DNA of 64,000 nucleotides. Origin: Miscanthus floridulus. Taxonomy: Eukaryota > Streptophyta > Magnoliopsida > Poales > Poaceae. The stretch's first letter is position 1. The number at the start of each line of letters is the position of its first letter. The translations under genes and the position numbers were made by a program. This document shows positions 48,601-60,404 of this stretch, piece after piece. The notes under the pieces are model-generated. The model was not told the origin of the DNA. It saw only the letters and a program-made list of their open reading frames with translations, and did no database searches. Location: contig NC_089593.1 of assembly GCF_019320115.1 (NCBI RefSeq), positions 37,085,835 through 37,149,834 on the forward strand, written 5' to 3'.

Positions 48601-50898
48601 TTTTTTTTCGAAAAATGTTTGCCGAGTGTTTTTGGGCACTCGATAAAGTTTTTGCCGAGTGCAAGACAAAAAACACGTGGCAAAGAATGTTTGCCGTTAA
48701 GATCTTTGTCCGGTGTCGGTTGCCAAGTGCAACACTCGGCAAAGAGGTTGCCGAGTGTTTTTAGGGCTTTGCCGAGTGCCCCTGGCACTCGGCAAAGCTC
48801 CCGTATCTCGTAGTGCTGCACCGCACGGAAGCCCGGCGCCAAGCCATCCGTGTCCCAAGGCCTCGCCTTTCCCTATTTCTCTCTGTGTCCATGCCTGTGT
48901 CGGCCTTTGAGCCTGCGTGTTTACCCTGCAGGGGCACGATGCCATGCTGGAGGCCACCCACGACTGCCGCATGGACATGACGCCTTCAAACACACGCTCA
49001 CGAGCACCCCGCATGGGCACGACGCCACGAACCGTCCACGGTCGTGGTTGTGCATAGGAGCACACACTCATGCATGGTCACCAGGTCTTGCACACTGAGG
49101 CACACCTCCTTGACACGGCACCGGCTCACGTGTCATGGTGGCGCCATGCCACTCGTGGTCACCATGACCTAGCCGCCATGTGCTTCACCCTAGCCATAGC
49201 ACCAGGCGCTGCACCATCGAGGCCTCACTGCCACCAAGCATATGAACGAACCTTGTTTGTAGCTAGAAGCCCCAACCTTTCCCTTGACCTGGAGTCCACC
49301 AACGGATGGAGCCTGTTTTCGCCATAGTCACGAAGCACCGCGACTGGAGCGCCGCCAACCTTCCTTGCCGCTGTCGGAACCCTGAAGTGGAGTCATGCCC
49401 TTTTGGTCCATTTTAGCCAGTCGGGGCCTCCCTTCCCTTTTCTTCCCTCATACAACACGTTGGAGACCACCTCGCCGTAGGAGCACGAGAGCTCGTGCTT
49501 GCCGTGGCAAGAGCCACCGTCGAGCACCTATTGGACTCCTATCGAGCACCTGGAGGGCACCCCATCCCCCTCTACCTTCTCTTGTTGTTGGGCCGACAGC
49601 AACGATTAAGCCCGCCAGGCCCATCATGGTTCCTAGCCCAGTGCTGGCCCCTCTCCCCTTTCCCTCTCATCTTCCTCTCTGGGCCGGTTTGCAGCACCAG
49701 GCCCAAGATGGCCCTTCATCGGCATATGCGCCTTTCTCCTTGTTGGGCCTGCGCTATTGCACATGAAGCCCAACCGATCGATGCCCTTTCTCCTTCATCT
49801 ATTTTTAGTTTCCCTTTCCCACCTTTGTAAATTCACCATAAATTCATCCTAGTTTAGTGTAGTCCTTGAGTCTAGTGAGTTAGGTTTTTGTCGCATTTTT
49901 ATTAGTTCTTATTGGTGTTCGTTCTCGGCTTTTCTTTGCGTAGCGACGACCCGAGCTTGGATGGATCCGACGACACACCCGAAGATGATGGATCTCGATG
50001 GTGGATGACCCCTACTTCTGGAGACACATACAACTACTTCATGGACATTGCAGGTGTCATGGCAGCACCTTATCTTAGAGGAACCTATTAGGCATTGCAA
50101 GTAGAAATGCTAGTGCTTTACTTTACTCATTTGCTAGTATATGTGATGCATGCTATTGCCTAAGCCTTGATTGCCTTGATTGAAAACTCCTTCACCTTGA
50201 TTACCCAGCTTTGCGCTCGCACTTATATATTGCCTACCTACTTGCTTGCACTTACTTTCCATCATAATTACATATATGCCTTGTTATGTGATGTCATGGT
50301 TGGTTGGTGATGTGATTGGTGGATCGGGGTTTGTCATGAGGCTTCCCCGTGAGGTAGATGGTAGGTTGGCGTGATGGGAGCATTGAATCCCATGTGGGTG
50401 GTGGTGATTGGGGAGTTCCAGAGATATTCCTTGCCTTGATCTGTATCTTTGGTGATACTGGCCGGTGTGAGAGGATTTACCCTGGAGGGGTGCACTTGGT
50501 CCACCTTTAGTCCCGGTTGGTAATACCAACCGGGGCTAAAGAGGCCTCCTAGCCTAGCCACGTGGGCCGGCCCTTTAGTCCCGTTTGGTATTACCAACCG
50601 GAACTAAAGGTTTTCTTTTTTTTCTTTTTTTTGTTTCTATTTTCAATTGATGATTTGTTTTGGTTTTCAAATAGGTTTTCGAATACGCATTCTACGCTGC
50701 TAATAATATACATATTCTACATGCTTATAATGTTCGAACATTTTGTACAAACTAAAGTATGAAATTAATGTATATATTACATGCATATACATATATTGTA
50801 CGCTATTTTATGTACATATAATATGTATATATATATATTATAAATAAAGCTTGCATTGTATATTCTATTATATCCTTGGGATAACAAATTCACTCCAT

Positions 50899-51060
50899 CT
50901 AGTTTGGCTTCCATGTTTCGTTCATGTCATTGTAGAACTCGCCAGCGGGGTTTAAGACCTAGTCATTAAGAAATCCTGCTATGGTCTCTTGAATTGCTTT
51001 TAGTTGGTCACGTCGTATGCCTTTTTCCTTCAACCATAGAGTCTTCAACAAAAGTTAAAG

Positions 51061-51142
<82 letters not shown>

Positions 51143-51372
51143 ATGTGTTGGTCACGTGATTACTTATATATATGAGCAATAAAAGAAATTGTGAATATAT
51201 GAATATATTTATATAACGTACTTTGAGGATCTCTTCAGGAGTTCTTTTTTAGTACACCATGATGAACTCACAAACATAGTATCCGTAGTAGTTGGTCCCC
51301 TGTTCTTGCCTCAGAACCCACTTTTACGAGAAAAAAGATACGGTGAATTGAAAGCATACATGGTGTTAATTG

Positions 51373-51442
<70 letters not shown>

Positions 51443-54400
51443 AGTACTTACTTTGTGTGCGATTACATCCAGTGACGCTTTGCAATGTTTCATGTGGTGT
51501 TCCTCAATGAAACTTTTCCAAACACTGTGTCCAATAAAATAAAAAATTAATTTGGACTTTAAGAATTGTTGCAGTTAAGAGATCGGGTATATATAGTTGC
51601 TAGAGAGACCAAATTACCCTTTGATAATATCTATCATATCTTGGTACTCTGTTTGCTCTTTTCTTAACGAGTCTAAGACGCTCAACCGACTATTGGCCAT
51701 ATCAATGACCATCAATATCCAATGATTGTTGCATATGTTTTTATACACAAATATGATCGATATTAACTAGAGTCAACATATATATATATATGGGAGATAG
51801 CTTAGCTAGTAAGCAAATAATTGAACAAATGTCCATATAATCGATATTAATTATTTAACACTCACTTGAAGTTGTAGGGGAAGAGTATGTCCTTGTTTTG
51901 TTGGTTCACTAAGAACCTCATGAGATTTTTCTCGAGTTTAGCTTTCCATTCAGGCAGGGGATTAGGGTGTTTGAATAAGACATTTGGATCAACGAAACCA
52001 ACATCATTATCCTTTCTCTTTCTGAGTTCTGTCATCTCATATTTGCATATATAAAAATATAGTGTGAGGATATATAATTTATATATATATACATGTAGCT
52101 TTATATATATACACTTTAATAGTAGAAAATAATCACACTTACAGACAATAGCAGCTAATGATACTTTTGTCGAGAAAGTCCAGGTGGCATAGTTGGTGTA
52201 ATTCTAAAAACTCAACATATATAACGTCATCGCCACGGAAGTAATGCTGGTTTCTAACTCTGACAGAAACAAAGGTCTCTCCCCATTCACACACCACCAT
52301 GTACCACTTGTTTAGCAGGTATATTTGAATACCCAGTTCACCTAAGGCCTCAGGGTTGTATAGACTCTTTCTATGTTCAAATTTCTTCCAAGGATCCACT
52401 TTTGGAGCAAATGGTCCTTCAGCGAGCACTTGGGTAAGGTCCAAACCAGTATCCTCGTAAAACCGAACCAGGTCCTCAAAATCGACGTCCAGTAAGTCTA
52501 AGTTTGAACCATATTCATTACGAATGACAAGAGGGGGGACTGATTGTTGCGATTGTTATCCGAGTTGTGCAACACCTTTCCCTGCTCTAGTCTTTTTCTG
52601 TGCCGCCTCAAATGACTTGGTGAGAGAGCGGTCGTAGTCCAATTTTGCTAGGGTCTTTTGAGATTCCCGCTTTTTCTGGTCCACCTTCTTTCTTAGAAGA
52701 TCTGGAGGTAGGTAGAAGTACGGTTTCTTTGGGTTTTCCCTCGCTTCTCGTTGCTTTCTTACTTTTTCGAAGAAACTGTTCAAATCTTTTTGTACTGCAT
52801 CATTTAATTTCTTTTCACTTTTCTCGTAAGATAGTTTTTGGGGAATAATAGGATCAGAGGAGGCTTTCTTCTTTGCCGGCTAGTGGGCCAACGGCTTTGT
52901 TTGTGGGGTGGACCTCTTAGGAGCTGGCTGCTTCTTGGTCATCAAGGGAGGCGGGGCAGCCGTTGGAGACCTCCTTTGAGGTGGCGGCGGTGGCAGCATT
53001 GCATAATCATTGCCCGAAGCACTATGATGATCTAGAGATTGAATAATTGGACTTAGGTTGGCGGAGGCCCTGCTGTGTGAGTACAAAAAAGAATAATGAG
53101 GTATAAGAAATTGTTATTATTATTAATCATGCATGTCAATAGAAAATTAGTGAAAAATTATTTCGTTCACTTTTGTCCGCACCTATTGTCTGGCAGTTGA
53201 GGAAGCGGCGGTGGACTAGAGACCCCAGGAATAATGATGTAGCGCTTGCACCATAGTATGAATGTCTTCTCTACTTCTCCTAGAGTCTTCTCCCCATCAC
53301 CTCCTGGAATGTCAAGAGCCAGATCACTAAAACCTTTGTTAACTCTATCCACTGAGACGCTAATATATCTATGTGGTATTATTGCCCTATGGATTCTTGG
53401 TGTCTTGGTAGGATCTAGAGGAGAAAAAACACCAAGATCCACCATGATTGTGGCATTCCCTTTTGGAATATGTAGCTCACATGATGTAAATGGTGCAGTG
53501 ATGTCATCCACGGGGAAACATAGCATTGCGTCATCTTGATTTGGCAACTCTGTGAAAGCGCAGCTGCTTTTCAACTGATCAGGGGGGCTAATATTAATGT
53601 TGATTCCTGGATCTGATGCCTGCCTTTAGGCACTCATTGCTATTTGCACTTGCTTTATGATTTCCTCCTACATTCTAGCTTGCATGTCTTTTTCGCGCTC
53701 CTATGCTTGAAGCAACGCCTCCCATGACTCACGAACATATTCCTCCAACCTGCTGATCCACGCTGCTTCCTCATCATTCCTTCTCTGCTGGCTTCTGTAG
53801 GTATCTCTGTCGTTAGAAAAACCATGCTCCCAAGAAATATTCCGTCCTAAACCTCTCATTTGGCCACTGTGTTCAGCAGTCCCGATGGCATACGTCAGTT
53901 CATCCTTCTCTCTGTTGGGTCTGAATGCACCAATAGCTTTAGCTTGTAGAGCATAAGAAAATCTTTGTGTTGCTCTTTTAAGTTTTGGGCCATGAACCAG
54001 CTTCCCGGTCTCTAGGTCCAGTCTTCCCCCATGAGCGAAAAACCAATTCTTCGTGCGTTTGGACCAATTGTGTGATTCTGGTGTGATACCCTTGGCAAGA
54101 ATGTCCGCTTCCATTTTTCCCACTTAGGAATGGCAGTCGCGTAGCCACCTGATCTCATGCCATAGTGGTATACCTTCTGTCTGGCATTCTCTTGGTTCCT
54201 TCTCACTTGTTCCTCACCCTCTTCCGATGTCTTGTACTGTACAAAGTCATTCTAGTAGGGCCTCAACTTCACGAGCGGGCCCCTAGTATTGAAATTGGGC
54301 GTTAGGTTCTTTTTGACGTATTTCGTGTATAGGGATTTCTTCCAAGTCTGGAATTGTGTGGCCATCTTCTTCATAGCCCACTTTCGAACTAGCTCCTTCA

Positions 54401-54984
54401 ATTCATCATCGTTGATATCATCATAATCATCCGCTTACAACGTGAAATGTTGAAGGATATCATCCCAAATTAAATTCTTATCAAGATCAGAGACAAAACT
54501 AACATGAGGCTCGTTGATCTTTTGCTTCCATTCACGGGCACTGATTGGAAATCTATCTCTTACAAGATACCCATAGTGTTGCACGAATTTCCTTGCATGT
54601 GGACCAAGTGGTTCGCCTGTCTCAATATTGAATTTCGATATTATGTAGCGTCTCTACAATGGCTTTTTTGGGCCTCAAATATTTTTGCTTTTCGCCGTTG
54701 TGGTCGTCGATCCAGAGAGCTACGTATAAAAAAGAATAAATAAATATCATGTGTACACATAATAGATGATAGATATTCAAATATATATATAAGATTCAAA
54801 TATATATATATATAAATATATATACCTCGTCAGTATTTTCTTGCACAATATTTTCTTGCTTATTTTCAAGAGCCAGGTATTGACTCCCGTCATCTACATC
54901 TTGCTAGTCACCATCGACAAATTAAGTGTCGGTGTTGATAATATTCATCATTTCTTCATCCATGTTGTCTCTCGGGGCAGCCAT
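50899..54984 (-). pseudogene. second CACTA protein: Ptta/En-Spm transposase-like region, DUF8039 and Ulp1 protease
   Basis: ATG at 54984 (MAAPRDNMDEEMMN). Next, the Ptta/En-Spm domain (PF03004) at about 54650-53700 reads KFVQHYGYLVRDRFP, RNQENARQKVYHYGMRSGG and KGITPESHNWSK. A DUF8039-like region lies at 53574-53167 (LCFPVDD, CELHIPKGNATIMVDLGVF), then a linker (52783-52139). A Ulp1/C48 protease follows in small exons: FVDPNVLFKHPN (~52000), NNHWILMVID and VLDSLRKE (~51700), WKSFIEEHH (~51500), QGTNYYGYYVCEF (~51270), and QLKAIQETIAGFL (~51000). His and Asp of the triad are present, but the catalytic Cys position (family LCGYYVC) is Tyr. At least six in-frame stops occur. Introns contain long TA repeats. 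In intact elements such proteins bind subterminal repeats and may remove SUMO; here inactive. Confidence 0.75.
51063..51440. repeat. two TA microsatellites in Ulp1 introns
   Basis: (AT)n at about 51063-51128, followed by (GT)n to about 51142, and a second (TA)n at about 51376-51439. Both lie between protease exons. Confidence 0.95.
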
Positions 54985-55149
54985 CTAGCTTTTACACCAC
55001 TAGATATATCTATAAAAAAATAAAAACCATATATCTATAAAATGGATCGAGTCATGTGCTTAAAATTAATTAAATAACTACACTCGAAATTCAAGTCACC
55101 AAAGCATAACTTTGATTTCTTATTTTCTAGAAATATTTATTGGCAAGTG

Positions 55150-55490
55150 ATATATATAACAAATTTATATATATAACAATATAAATTTAAAACTCTCTAA
55201 TATGTATAACAAATATATATATAACAATACAAATTTATAACTCTCTAATATGTATGTATAACAAATTTATATATATAACAATATAAATTTATAACTCTAA
55301 TATATATGTATAACAAATTTAGCTATATAACAATATAAATTTATAACTCTCTAATATAGATGTATAACAAATTTATATATATAAAAATACAAATTTATAA
55401 CTCTCTAATATATATATAACAAATTTATATATATATAACAATACAAATTTATAACTCTCTAATATATATAACAAATTTATATATATCAAT
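55150..55490. repeat. AT-rich minisatellite, ~55-60 bp unit, about six copies
   Basis: The unit TATAACAAATTTATATATATAACAATAYAAATTTATAACTCTCTAATATATAT-like is repeated in tandem with small length changes between the PEX7 fragment and the start of the third CACTA gene. Confidence 0.85.
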
Positions 55491-55499
55491 ACACAGTAC

Positions 55500-55765
55500 A
55501 TTGGGGCCGGTGGCGTTGGTGGCGTGCGGCGTCGAAGAGGCGCACGGAGCTGTCCCCGGAGGCGATGGCGTAGAGGGAGTCGTGGGACTCGGACCACGTG
55601 CAGTCGAAGAGCGCGTTGGAGGTCAGGAAGGGGAAGATCGGTGCCGTGTCCGGTGGCGGCGAGGTCAAGGACGATGAGGTGGCCACGGGCGACGGTGACG
55701 AGGGCGGTGGCGGCGGCAGTGGCGATGGGCGACGAAGACGAAGAGTGAGGAGGAAGAAGAAACAA
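55500..55765 (-). pseudogene. PEX7: captured N-terminal fragment of PEX7 (peroxisomal PTS2 receptor)
   Basis: Two frames on the minus strand together give the start of the PEX7 beta-propeller: ARGHLIVLDLAA in one, then APIFPFLTSNALFDCTWSE and SHDSLYAIASGDSSVRLFDA in the other. A frameshift lies at about 55670. The WSESHDSL...ASGD.SVRLFDA text is characteristic of plant PEX7, a WD40 protein that carries PTS2 enzymes to peroxisomes. The first ~25 family residues are replaced by Ser/Ala-rich sequence without an ATG, and the reading ends at the minisatellite. It sits directly downstream of a CACTA subterminal-repeat promoter (TATA at 55777-55770) and upstream of the third CACTA gene, in the same direction. 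Confidence 0.75.
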
Positions 55766-55769
55766 CCGC

Positions 55770-55975
55770 CTTATATAGGGGAGGGACCTTTAGTCCCCGC
55801 TCCTGTAAACGCCCGGGACGAAAAGACCTTTAGTATCGGCTGGTAATACCACCTTTAGTCCCGGCTGGTATTACGAGCCGAGACTAAAGGTGTATTTTGG
55901 CGGGCCGCAAAAAATGCAGCCCACCTTTAGTCCCGGGTGGCAGATCTACCGGGACTAAAGTTGGGCTGCAGTTTC
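55770..55975 (-). promoter_or_regulatory. CACTA-type promoter: TATA box and subterminal repeats upstream of the PEX7 fragment
   Basis: CCCTATATAAGG (TATA at 55777-55770) follows a block with several CCTTTAGTCCCGG / CCGGGACTAAAGG repeats (55785-55960). The arrangement is the same as at the true 5' end of the large element (60841-61140). Confidence 0.6.
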
Positions 55976-56441
55976 ACTTCCCGCCCGTTTCAAGCTCCAT
56001 TTGTTTTTTATCTATTTCTTTCTATAAAATGTTAAAGTCTTGTTAATTGCATAGTAAATTAAATACAAGGCATAAAATTATTTTAAAAGAATATGGATTT
56101 ACTTTTGCTTTATTGCACAGAGGAAAATTGTGTGACCTAAAGTTTTTTGTTTTTTCTTATAAATATTGAAACATAATGTCATTAATAATTACTATTTCGT
56201 TAATGCAGAAATGTAGTGTTTAATTTAAATCATTAAAACTTTTGTTTTCGATTGGAAATTTATTTTCACATCATTTTAACGTAAATCTTTTTATTTTTTC
56301 ATCACTCATTGTTCAAAAGCGACATGGAAATCCCACCATCAAACACAAATTTAATTTGAATATAGAAAAAAGGAAACACCTAATAAACATCTCTGAATTC
56401 ATAATTATTACATAATACCTCTAATACACACTATTAAACAT

Positions 56442-56771
56442 CACTACAAAGATGAACCGTTCATCCTTGCCAAGGATGTGAATCAGGTGTTCTATGTCAA
56501 GGATATGTCTACAAAACTGAAGAGAGGGAAAAACAACAACGACCCAATCAATGAGCCAAAGCGCCACATAGTTCTTTCAGAGAAAAGAAACATCGTTGGA
56601 ATTGAAGACAAGTCAGACATATCAGAAAATTATGAAAAGGGTGATCGAATTCCACCCTTCACAGTGAACAAAGACTCAAGCATCCAGCTAAATGATGAGG
56701 ACACTCCATGGTTACGGCGCAATCATAACCAAGGGATATACGTTAAGAAGTTCACCACTGTGCCCGTTTGA
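56442..56771 (+). pseudogene. last coding segment of TNP2, inverted in place
   Basis: On the plus strand it reads YKDEPFILAKDVNQVFYVKD, then EPKRHIVLSEKRNIVGIEDK and LNDEDTPWLRRNHNQGIYVK, to a natural-looking end FTTVPV and TGA at 56769-56771. This is the C-terminal part of the TNP2 DUF4216 region, which should follow NLNNI of the minus-strand gene at about 56780. The orientation is opposite to the rest of the gene, and the two pieces abut. An inversion of about 330 bp fits best. Confidence 0.8.
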
Positions 56772-56777
56772 TATAAA

Positions 56778-59700
56778 TATTGTTGAGGTTCACGGTTGTC
56801 ATTCCATACTGGTTGTCGACTGCTACCCCGCCTCTAGTCGCCTTTACCCATTGGCACTTGAACAAAGGTACCTTAAAAGTAGGTGCATAGTTTAGTTCCC
56901 ATATCTCCTCTATGCGGCCATAATATGTTTGCTTATTTCCATTAGGGTCGGTGGAATCTATGCGGACACTACTATTTTGGTTAGTGCTCCTTTTATCTTG
57001 GGCTACTGTGTAAAATGTATTCCCATTTATCTCGTACCCTTTGTATGTGAGGATATGCCATGATAGCTGCCTAGCCAACAAATACAGTTGCTCATCAATA
57101 CTCTCATCACCCTGACATTCTTTTCGCAACCACTCGCTTAAAGTTTCCATGTGCTGACGCGTAATCCAAGCTTCAGACTTCCCTAGAAACTCGGATCGGA
57201 GCAACTCTTTATGTGTCTCAATATATGGATCCACCATGGAGGAGTTTTGCAGAACTATGTAGTATGCTTTATTAAAATAATTGTCCTACGTACCAATATA
57301 TGATTTCTTCCCTAGTGTCCCCTTTCCACTTAGTCTCCCCTCATGTCGCGATTCAGGAACACCAATCGGGTCAAGGTTGGGAATAAAGTCAACACAAAAC
57401 TCAATGACCTCCTCTGTTCCATAGCCCTTGGTGATGCTTCCTTCTGGCCGAGCACGGTTGTGAACATATTTCTTTAGGACTCCCATGAACCTCTCAAAGG
57501 AGAACATGTTGTGCAGGAACACAGGACCGAGAATGCCAATCTCCTTGACCAGGTGAACTAGGAGGTGTGTCATGATATTAAAGAAGGAAGGAGGAACACC
57601 AACTCAAAGCTGACAAGACATTGAACCACATCATTCTGTAGTTTAGCTAGATCCATTGGATCGATTGCCTTCTGAGAAATTACATTGAGGAATGCACGTA
57701 GCTTCACGGTGGCTAGACATATATTTGGAGGTAGAATTCCTCTTAATGCAACTAGAAGCAATTGCGTCATGAGCATGTGGCAGTCATGGGACTTTAAGTT
57801 TAGGAATTTCTTCTCTGGCACATTTATTATACCCTTTATATTCTAGGAGAATCTAGATGGTACCTTGATGCTTGCTAGGCATTCAAACATGCTTTCCTTC
57901 TCTTTTTTGCTAAGAGTGTAGCTGGCAGGACTTAAGTAATGGCGTCCATCATCTGTCTTCTCTAGATGTAGATTATCTCGTTCTTTCAAACACCGCAGGT
58001 CCTGTCGTGCTTCAAGTGTGTCCTTAGGCTTCCCATACACACCCATGAAGCCTAGCAGGTTCACATAAAGATTCTTCGTCAGGTGCATCACATCAATCGC
58101 GCTATGGACATCTAGGACTTGCCAATAGGGTAGCTCCCAAAATATGGACTTTTTCTTCCACATGGGTGCATGACCGTCGGCGTCGTTTGGAACAGGTTCG
58201 CTGCCATGTGCCTTTCCAAATACTACTTTCACATCCTTGACCATATTGAGTACATCCTCACCAGTTCGGTTGCCCGGCTTGGTCTGGTGGTCTGCCTTAC
58301 CTTTAAAATGCTTGCCTTTCTTTCTTAGGGGGTGATTCACAGGAAGAAATCGACGATGGCCAAGGTACATGACCTTTTGACATTTTTTCAAGAATATACC
58401 ATTAATGTCATCGAAACAGTACGTGCATGCATTATATCCCTTGTTTGATTGTCCTAAAAGATTACTTAGAGCAGGCCAATCATTGATTGTTATGAAAAAC
58501 AATGCTCGTAGGTCAAAGTGCTCCTGTTTGTGCTCATCCCACACACGTACACCTGGTCTATTCCACAAAAGTAGAAATTCTTCAACTAGTGGCCTCAGGT
58601 ACACATCGATGTCGTTGTCAGGTTGCCTTGGGCCTTGGATGAGCACTAGCATCATAATAAACTTACGCTTCATGCATAACTAGGGAGAAAGGTTGTAGAT
58701 ACATAGAGTAACAAGCCAAGTGCTATGACTACTGCTCTGCTCCCTGAAAGGATTCATACCATCCATACTTAAAGTAAACCTTAAGTTTTTTGCATCATTT
58801 GCAAACTCCGGGAATTCTCTATCGATTGCTCTCCACTGGGACCCATCAGCAGGGTGTCTCAACATATTATCTACCTTACGGTCTTCTTTATGCCATCGCA
58901 ACAACTTTGCATGGTCTTTGTTTCTGAATAGACGTTTCAAGCGTGGTATTATAGGAGCATACCACATAATCTTAGCAGGGATTTTCTTCATGGGACGTTC
59001 GCCCTCAACATCACTAGGGTCATCTTGTCTGATCTTATACCGCGATGCATGACATACCGGGCATGCATCTAACTTCTCGTACTCCTCGCCACAGTAGAGG
59101 ATGCAGTCATTAGGACATGCATTATCTTTTGGATTTCTAATCCCAAAGGGCAGACTACCTGTTTTGCTTCGTACGTAGTGGCGGGCAATTCGTTATCCTT
59201 CGGAAGCATCTTCTTTTGGATTTTCAGTAACTCCCCAAATTCCTTGTCAGATACACCATTCTTTGCTTTCCATTGCAGTAATTCCAGTGTGGTACCCAAC
59301 TTTTTTTTGCCCCGTATCACAAGTTGGGTATAGCAATTTCTTGTGATTCTCTAGTATGCGCTCGAACTTGATCTTCTCCTTTTCACTTTTGCATTCTCTT
59401 TGTGCATCACGAATGGCCTGACCAAGATCATCAGCGGGCTCATCTTCTACCCCTACCTTTTCTTCAGCTTTCCCCATTGCAGTATCATTGAAGGCACCAT
59501 ATTCAACAATAATGTCATCATCGTCCTATTATTCTTTTTCACATTCTTCCATTACAACCCTGGTTTCTCCGTGCTTCGTCCAACAAATATAGTTTGGCAT
59601 GAAACCCGACTTCAACAAGTGTGAATGAAGACTCCTTGAGCTAGCATATTCCTTCAAATTCTTACATATGGCACATGGGCAGCACATGAAACCATCACAT

Positions 59701-59792
59701 TTGTTTGCCTCAGCCACACGTAAGAAAGAATGCACGTCCTCAATGAACTCTTGGGAGCGGCGATCAGTATTGTACATCCAATGCCGGCTCAT
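56778..59792 (-). pseudogene. CACTA TNP2-type transposase, broken
   Basis: It starts at ATG 59792 with the transposase-associated domain (PF13963: MYNTDRRSQEFIEDVHSFLR, GFMCCPCAICKN, HLLKSGFMPNY). The Transposase_21 domain (PF02992) follows: MWYAPIIPRLKRLFRNKDHA, SMDGMNPFREQSSSHSTW, KRKFIMMLVLIQGP, NDIDVYLRPLVEE, NDWPALSNL, GYNACTYC, LGHRRFLP, HAPMWKKKSIFWELPYW, DVMHLTKNL. Then DUF4218 (NLKSHDCHMLMTQLL, FERFMGVLKKYV, GYGTEEVIEF) and DUF4216 (GYEINGNTFYTVAQDK, YYGRIEEIWEL). Defects: TAA TAG at about 59530, frameshifts at about 59300 and 59080, TAG for a conserved Trp at 58680-58682, TAG at 57843-57845, a frameshift near 57600, and the last exon inverted (next entry). In intact form it cuts at CACTA ends. 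Confidence 0.85.
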
Positions 59793-59880
59793 CTACATTA
59801 CATGACATACATACCATATTAAAACCTAGAACATAATTAGTTAATTATACGACATGCATGCCACCACACAATGTATTAAT

Positions 59881-60404
59881 TTATGAAAGTCTCGCTATAA
59901 TGTAGACAATCCCAACTACCACTAAAAAAACTAAAGCTAAAATGCACTTCAGCAACATAAGGATTTCGCGACCAATCCCAACTAAAACAGACAGATCATG
60001 CGTTTGTTCAACATCTATGGGCTTCTTCCGCAGGATCACTGCCTCATCAGTCGCCGTAGCTGCCTGTGCAAGAGAGTTTTGCACGTGTTCAACATACTCT
60101 TCCTCCCAGTACCAGCCTGAACATCTAGTGCCATCCCACTAAAATTAAAACAAAAAATTAGAACTTTAATCACAATCATCATGAAAATAAGTATAAATTA
60201 ACCATAATCATCAAATACGACAAAATAACTCACATTGCGATCCGGACACTTGTAGAAGATACAGCCCTTGTTGGGACACTCCTTCCTCACCTGGTACTCC
60301 ATCACAATCTTCTCCTCACACTTGCCGCATGCAATGAGAGGGAGGTCTAGCCTCAGTCACTTTGGAACCCGATGAGAGGCCGAGGACTCGGAAGCAGTTG
60401 TCAT
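59881..60404 (-). pseudogene. GRF zinc-finger protein with C-terminal membrane helix, first gene of the CACTA element
   Basis: Exons 60404-60234 and 60138-59881 join at a GT-AG intron (143 codons with stop). Residues ~23-70 form a GRF-type zinc finger (PF06839-like): CGKCEEKIVMEYQ, then ECPNKGCIFYKCPDRN, then W..TRCSGWYWEEEYVEH, with the Cys ligands in place. A hydrophobic span near the C-terminus (LLKCILALVFLVVVGIVYII) is a likely membrane anchor. An in-frame TGA at 60357-60359 interrupts after RVPK, so this copy is a pseudogene or has a later start. It ends 89 bp before the TNP2 ATG. GRF fingers bind single-stranded DNA in other proteins; the role here is unknown. A captured host gene that became part of the element is one explanation. 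Confidence 0.65.

Larger units (their letters stand above)
46318..48815. mobile_element. CACTA element (outer) of a nested pair
   Basis: The ends are CGCTACCGGAAT (46318, decayed CACTACC) and ATCTCGTAGTG (48815), with target duplication CTG at 46315-46317 and 48816-48818. The subterminal repeat TTTGCCGAGTG / CACTCGGCAAA is frequent at both ends. A second CACTA (46447-47867) has inserted near the left end. About 1.07 kb remains without it. No transposase. Confidence 0.75.
44099..50498 (+). mobile_element. Ty3/gypsy (Tekay/Del-like) LTR, plus orientation, split by CACTA nest
   Basis: It starts TGTAACATTCCGTAATTCTG at 44099, has a GC-rich leader at 44580-46317, continues after the CACTA nest at 48816, and ends against the large CACTA at about 50498. 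The long frames in the GC-rich leader are Arg/Pro/Ser/Ala-rich on both strands with no domain, so I do not call genes there. Confidence 0.55.

Noticed and set aside
46320..48815. Regular GCCGAGTG spacing as a CRISPR-like array
   Set aside because: Spacing is irregular, repeats occur in both orientations, and they are typical CACTA subterminal repeats in a plant genome.
47684..48842. 265- to 352-codon minus-strand frames across the outer CACTA
   Set aside because: They run through subterminal repeats and a pyrimidine-rich tract; composition alone keeps them open.
50487..50500. TGCACTTGGTCC as the left TIR of the large CACTA element
   Set aside because: It does not match the right TIR CACTAGTAGAG, and the flanking bases do not repeat TAC; the border is left approximate.
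51063..51440. Tyr/Ile repeat frames over the TA microsatellites
   Set aside because: Simple-sequence artefacts.
56441..56450. CACTACAAAG as a CACTA terminus within the large element
   Set aside because: It is coding sequence (HYKD of the inverted TNP2 exon), without a matching inverted end or subterminal repeats next to it.
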